In this document: in pieces, positions 61,279 to 64,000 of the stretch
Numbering within the stretch: position 1 is the stretch's first letter
How the letters are laid out: each line of letters starts with the position of its first letter
Assembly (NCBI GenBank): GCA_963842235.1
Contig: CAWJFT010000003.1
Span: 1 to 64,000, forward strand
Reading direction: 5' to 3'
DNA: 64,000 nt
Source of the DNA: JACDAN01 sp963842235
Lineage (GTDB): Bacteria; Actinomycetota; Thermoleophilia; Gaiellales; Gaiellaceae
The notes under the pieces: generated by a model
Told to the model about the DNA's origin: nothing
Database searches by the model: none
What the model saw: the letters and a program-made list of their open reading frames with translations, nothing else
Made by a program: the position numbers and the translations under genes

Positions 61279-62166
61279 GTGGACGCCGTTCTCGCCCAAC
61301 GAGTCCAAGAACTACTTGACGACCGGTCCCACGGAGCCAGCTGGATGGCTCGCCGTGCGGTCGAGACGTTGGCGGAGCTGAGCGAGCAGCCCGTCTCGGG
61401 TTGCGAGGACCTGCTCGAGAAGTTGCGCGACGCCGGCCGGCAGCTCGCCGGCTGCCGTCCGGGTGTCGGCGCCGTCGCCGGCGCGGTCGGCCGCGTTCTG
61501 GCCGCAGCAGGACACGAGACGCATCTAGACGTCGACGAGCTGCGCCGGTTGATCCAGGCCGAAGCGCAGGCCCTGGACGACGCACGACAGCGCGCCGCCG
61601 CCTCGATCACGATCCAGCTTCGCGAGCGCCTGGACGGCGCGACGGTGATGACGCATTCCGCCTCGGGGACCGTCCGCGAGGCGTTTCAGTACCACGCCCC
61701 GGCAAAAGTGTTCTGCACGGTCTCGGAGCCGGTCGGCGAGGGTCGCGCTTTCGCGGACGAGCTGCGCGAGGCCGGTCTCGACGTCGAGCTGCTGGAGGAC
61801 GCCGAGGCCCCGGACCGGATCGGAGAGGCGACGATCCTGCTGATCGGGGCCGACACGGTCTTCCGGGACGGGACGATCTGCAACAAGGTCGGCACAGTCG
61901 AGCTTGCGAAGGCGGCGGCAAAGGCCAACGTGCCGACGGTGGTCGCTGCCGAGGTGATCAAGCTGGCGCCCGTGCCGGGCACCCAGGCGCCGGAGCTCGC
62001 CGACATCGAGCGCTCGCTCTTCGAGCTGGTCTCGCCGGAGCTCATCACCGAGGTCGTGACCGAGGAGGGGACCTTCACGACGGACGACATCGCCTCGCTC
62101 GTCGACCGCGTGCCGTTCCTCTCCGAGGGCTACGCCCTCGTGATCCCGGTCGGGGCCGGCAAGTAG
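61279..62166 (+). CDS. eIF2B alpha/beta/delta-like (initiation factor 2B family) protein
   Basis: An intact 295-residue protein. The N-terminal helical part (WMARRAVETLAELSEQPVSG) is followed by the family core: GATVMTHSASGTVREAF, KVFCTVSEPVGEGRAFADEL, TILLIGADTVFRDGTICNKV, GTVELAKAAAKANVPTVVAA and EVIKLAPVPG. GADTVFRDGTICNKVGT is the IF-2B signature shared by MtnA methylthioribose-1-phosphate isomerase, archaeal ribose-1,5-bisphosphate isomerase and eIF2B regulatory subunits. A bacterial sugar-phosphate isomerase role is the likely reading; the substrate is unknown. It differs from MtnA by its C-terminal GTFTTDDIASLVDRVPFLSE. It is probably unrelated to the glycan genes. Confidence 0.8.
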   Translation: MDAVLAQRVQELLDDRSHGASWMARRAVETLAELSEQPVSGCEDLLEKLRDAGRQLAGCRPGVGAVAGAVGRVLAAAGHETHLDVDELRRLIQAEAQALDDARQRAAASITIQLRERLDGATVMTHSASGTVREAFQYHAPAKVFCTVSEPVGEGRAFADELREAGLDVELLEDAEAPDRIGEATILLIGADTVFRDGTICNKVGTVELAKAAAKANVPTVVAAEVIKLAPVPGTQAPELADIERSLFELVSPELITEVVTEEGTFTTDDIASLVDRVPFLSEGYALVIPVGAGK

Positions 62167-62187
62167 CCGGCCCCGAACGAGCGTGAG

Positions 62188-63594
62188 CTAAGCGGCTTCG
62201 AGAACGGCCTCGGCCGCCGGCTCCTCTTCGCGAAGAACGCGGCGCGGGATGAGCAGCGAAAGGAGCGATCCGGCGCCGACGACTGCCGCGCCGACCCAGA
62301 TCGCCGGCGTCAGGCCGTCGACGAAGGTCTGCGGCGTCCCGTACCCGCCGTAGTGGGCGAACACCGATGCGAGCACGGCGACGCCGAACACGCCGCCCAC
62401 CTCGCGGATGGCGTTGTTGGCGCCTGAGGCCTGTCCCTCCTCCTCGGGACGCACCGCGGAGAGGACGACGTTCGCGACCGGCGCGAAGAACATCGCCATC
62501 CCTGTCCCGCTGAGGATGAAGGGAATGACGAGTTGCGTGTAGGGGACAGTCGGCGTCGAGACCGCCGCCAGCCAGGCGAGACCGATCGCCTGAAGGCCCA
62601 GGCCTGTCGCCATCAGCGGCCTCCCGCCGATCCGGTCGGAGAGGGCGCCGGCGATCGGCGCGACGATCATCGGCATCGCCGTCCACGGAAGGACGCGGAG
62701 ACCGGCGCCCAGCGGCGAGTGGCCCTGCACGGTCTGCAGGAACTGCGTCAGCAGGAAGATCGATCCGAACATCCCGAAGTACATGAAGAGCGAGGCGCCG
62801 TTGGCAGCCGCGAACGCCCGGTCGCGGAAGAACCGCATCGGGAGCATCGGCGCGGGTGCGCGCAGCTCCCAGACGACGAAGCCCGCCGTGAGAATCGCGC
62901 CGAGGGTGAGCGCCGTGACGATCTGCGGGCTCGTCCACCCGTCGCCGTTCCCGTTCACGAGCCCCCAGACCAGGCCGAAGAGACCTGAGCTGACCAACGC
63001 GAGGCCGGGGAGGTCGAGCGTGTTGGCGGGCCCATGGGTCTCGCGCAGGAATCGGAACGCCAGCGGAGCGAGCAGGACGCCGATGGGGACGTTGAGCCAG
63101 AAGATCCACTGCCAGGAGATCCCGTCGACGACGGCGCCGCCGACGAGCGGGCCCGAAGCCACGGCGAGGCCCGCGATGCCCGACCAGGCGCCGAGAGCGA
63201 GGCCGCGCTTCTCCTTCGGGAACGCATCGCTCAAGATCGTCAGCGTGAGCGGCGTCACGATCGCGCCGCCGATTCCCTGGATCGCGCGAGCGGCGATCAG
63301 CGCGTTCATGGTCGGCGCTAGCGCCGCGGCGGCGGAGGCAGCGGTGAAGAGGCCGAGCCCGATGACGAACATCCTGCGGCGGCCGAAGCGATCGCCGAGC
63401 GCCGCGCCGGTGAGCAGCAGGACTGCGAAGGTCAGCGTGTACGCGTTGACCGTCCACTCCAACTCCTCCAGCGACGCGCCGAGATCGACTCGGATCACCG
63501 GCAGAGCGGTCGAGACGACGAGGTTGTCGAGCACGACCATGAAGAGCGCCAGGGACGTGATCACGAATGTCCAGAGCGTCCGTGGGGCTTGCAT
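62188..63594 (-). CDS. MFS drug exporter, EmrB/QacA (DHA2) type
   Basis: An intact 468-residue transporter with about 14 helices. ALFMVVLDNLVVSTALPVIR is helix 1 with the DHA2 motif, GDRFGRRRMFVIGLGLFT is MFS motif A between helices 2 and 3, and ARAIQGIGGAIVTPLTLTIL carries motif B. GLAVASGPLVGGAVVDGISW is motif C, specific to antiporters. The ATG at 63594 has AGGAGG eleven bases upstream, a better start than the in-frame ATG further up. It exports drugs or lipophilic compounds, expected to be repressed by the adjacent TetR protein. Confidence 0.9.
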   Translation of the reverse strand: MQAPRTLWTFVITSLALFMVVLDNLVVSTALPVIRVDLGASLEELEWTVNAYTLTFAVLLLTGAALGDRFGRRRMFVIGLGLFTAASAAAALAPTMNALIAARAIQGIGGAIVTPLTLTILSDAFPKEKRGLALGAWSGIAGLAVASGPLVGGAVVDGISWQWIFWLNVPIGVLLAPLAFRFLRETHGPANTLDLPGLALVSSGLFGLVWGLVNGNGDGWTSPQIVTALTLGAILTAGFVVWELRAPAPMLPMRFFRDRAFAAANGASLFMYFGMFGSIFLLTQFLQTVQGHSPLGAGLRVLPWTAMPMIVAPIAGALSDRIGGRPLMATGLGLQAIGLAWLAAVSTPTVPYTQLVIPFILSGTGMAMFFAPVANVVLSAVRPEEEGQASGANNAIREVGGVFGVAVLASVFAHYGGYGTPQTFVDGLTPAIWVGAAVVGAGSLLSLLIPRRVLREEEPAAEAVLEAA

Positions 63595-63614
63595 CTCCTT
63601 CCTCCTATCTTGGT

Positions 63615-63628
63615 AGTGACTCATCACT
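63615..63628. promoter_or_regulatory. Candidate TetR operator palindrome
   Basis: AGTGA (63615-63619) and TCACT (63624-63628) form an inverted repeat around CTCA, just upstream of the exporter's ribosome binding site and downstream of the TetR gene. Placement suits autoregulation of the TetR-exporter unit. Confidence 0.4.
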
Positions 63629-63655
63629 TCCTTTGAACCCAAAAAAGAGAGGGCG

Positions 63656-64000
63656 TCAGTCCTCCTGCTTGCACCCCTGGATGAGGCGGTCGGCCCAGTC
63701 GATGCCGGCGTGCGCGGACCTGCATCGCCGCGATGACGTTGATGAGCATGCCGCGGGCGAAGAATCGGGTGATCCGCGCTCCGGACTCGCCGCTCACCTG
63801 CTCGACGAAGCGCACGAGCTCGCCGTAGCCTTCACGGGCGACCTCGCGGATCTCGGGCTCGTCCGACGCCGCGTACATGTGCATCTGCAGCATCAGCCGG
63901 CGGGGATCGGCCTCGAGGAGCTCGATGTAGGCGGCGCCCATCGCGTCGAGCGCCTCCTCTCCCGCCTTGCCGGCGGCGGCAGCCGCCATCGCTTCGCGAA
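63656..64000 (-). CDS. TetR-family transcriptional regulator, C-terminal part (frameshifted)
   Basis: The ligand-binding domain of a TetR repressor; the N-terminal DNA-binding domain lies beyond the window edge. ALDAMGAAYIELLEADPRRL, MLQMHMYAASDEPEIREVAR and EGYGELVRFVEQVSGESGAR fit TetR_C helices. After a one-base shift near 63715 the end reads AHAGIDWADRLIQGCKQED and stops at 63656-63658. It probably represses the EmrB-type exporter downstream, with release by an exported compound. Confidence 0.75.

Noticed and set aside
1..64000. tRNA, rRNA, CRISPR arrays, insertion sequences
   Set aside because: I looked for clover-leaf-like sequences, repeat-spacer periodicity and transposase motifs and saw none; only the gmd repeats and small repeats listed are convincing.

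Overview
The window is a high-GC (mostly around 70% by eye), GTG/TTG-start-rich stretch that is almost entirely a surface-polysaccharide biosynthesis region. GC content, actinobacterial codon use, four-base ATGA/GTGA/TTGA gene overlaps and the family mix (DUF2304 partner proteins, FemAB-like acyltransferases, an EmrB-type exporter next to a TetR regulator) fit an actinomycete-like organism. A Thermoleophilia-type lineage is my guess, not something the sequence proves. No rRNA, tRNA, insertion sequence, phage gene or CRISPR array is visible.

Layout. 0.3-2.1 kb: a GT2 and a short-chain sugar-nucleotide epimerase in visibly lower-GC DNA. 3.4-13.8 kb: a long minus-strand operon (GT2, DUF2304, a coiled-coil protein, two GT4, a GT-C-like membrane protein, a second coiled-coil protein, GT2, methyltransferase, a GT2-GT4 fusion). 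13.9-17.3 kb: three plus-strand GT4 genes. 17.3-24.8 kb: a minus-strand operon with two GT4, the Wzx flippase, another GT4, two methyltransferases and an FkbM methyltransferase. 24.9-28.4 kb: methyltransferase, GDP-L-fucose synthase-like reductase, methyltransferase and a GT-A-like protein. 28.4-35.9 kb: a rearranged block with a truncated gmd joined to a GT2 remnant, two FdtA/QdtA-like cupins, a FemAB-like protein, a methyltransferase, a DegT aminotransferase, a coiled-coil GT2, a decayed methyltransferase and an intact gmd. 36.0-36.8 kb: a RES/Xre toxin-antitoxin pair coupled to that gmd. 36.9-44.6 kb: gmd paralogue, WbaP-type initiating transferase, secreted glycoside hydrolase, UDP-glucuronate decarboxylase-like enzyme, GT2, Wzz-like protein, GT4. 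44.6-49.7 kb: a plus-strand cassette of GT4, ATP-grasp, PglC-type initiating transferase, PLP enzyme and FemAB-like protein. 49.6-61.3 kb: a minus-strand operon with GT4, Wzy/ligase, GT4, large membrane protein, GT2, LPG-synthase-like flippase, DegT aminotransferase, ATP-grasp, nucleotide-sugar dehydratase and GT2. 61.3-64 kb: an eIF2B-like protein, MFS exporter and TetR regulator, probably outside the locus.

Working together. One phosphoglycosyl transferase would load the first sugar onto undecaprenyl phosphate, about twenty glycosyltransferases would extend it, Wzx would flip it, and Wzy with the Wzz-like protein would polymerise it. Local precursor pathways point to GDP-6-deoxyhexoses (gmd, GDP-fucose synthase), UDP-xylose (decarboxylase) and a 3-amino-3,6-dideoxyhexose (FdtA plus DegT). 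Methyl- and acyl-transferases would decorate the product.

Quality caveat. Most genes left of about 37.9 kb, and several to the right, are broken by one-base frameshifts although conserved motifs continue in another frame and gene junctions stay intact. I read most of these as sequencing or consensus indels and report such genes as single CDS features spanning all frames. Only 28.4-29.5 kb and 34.4-34.9 kb look like real gene decay.
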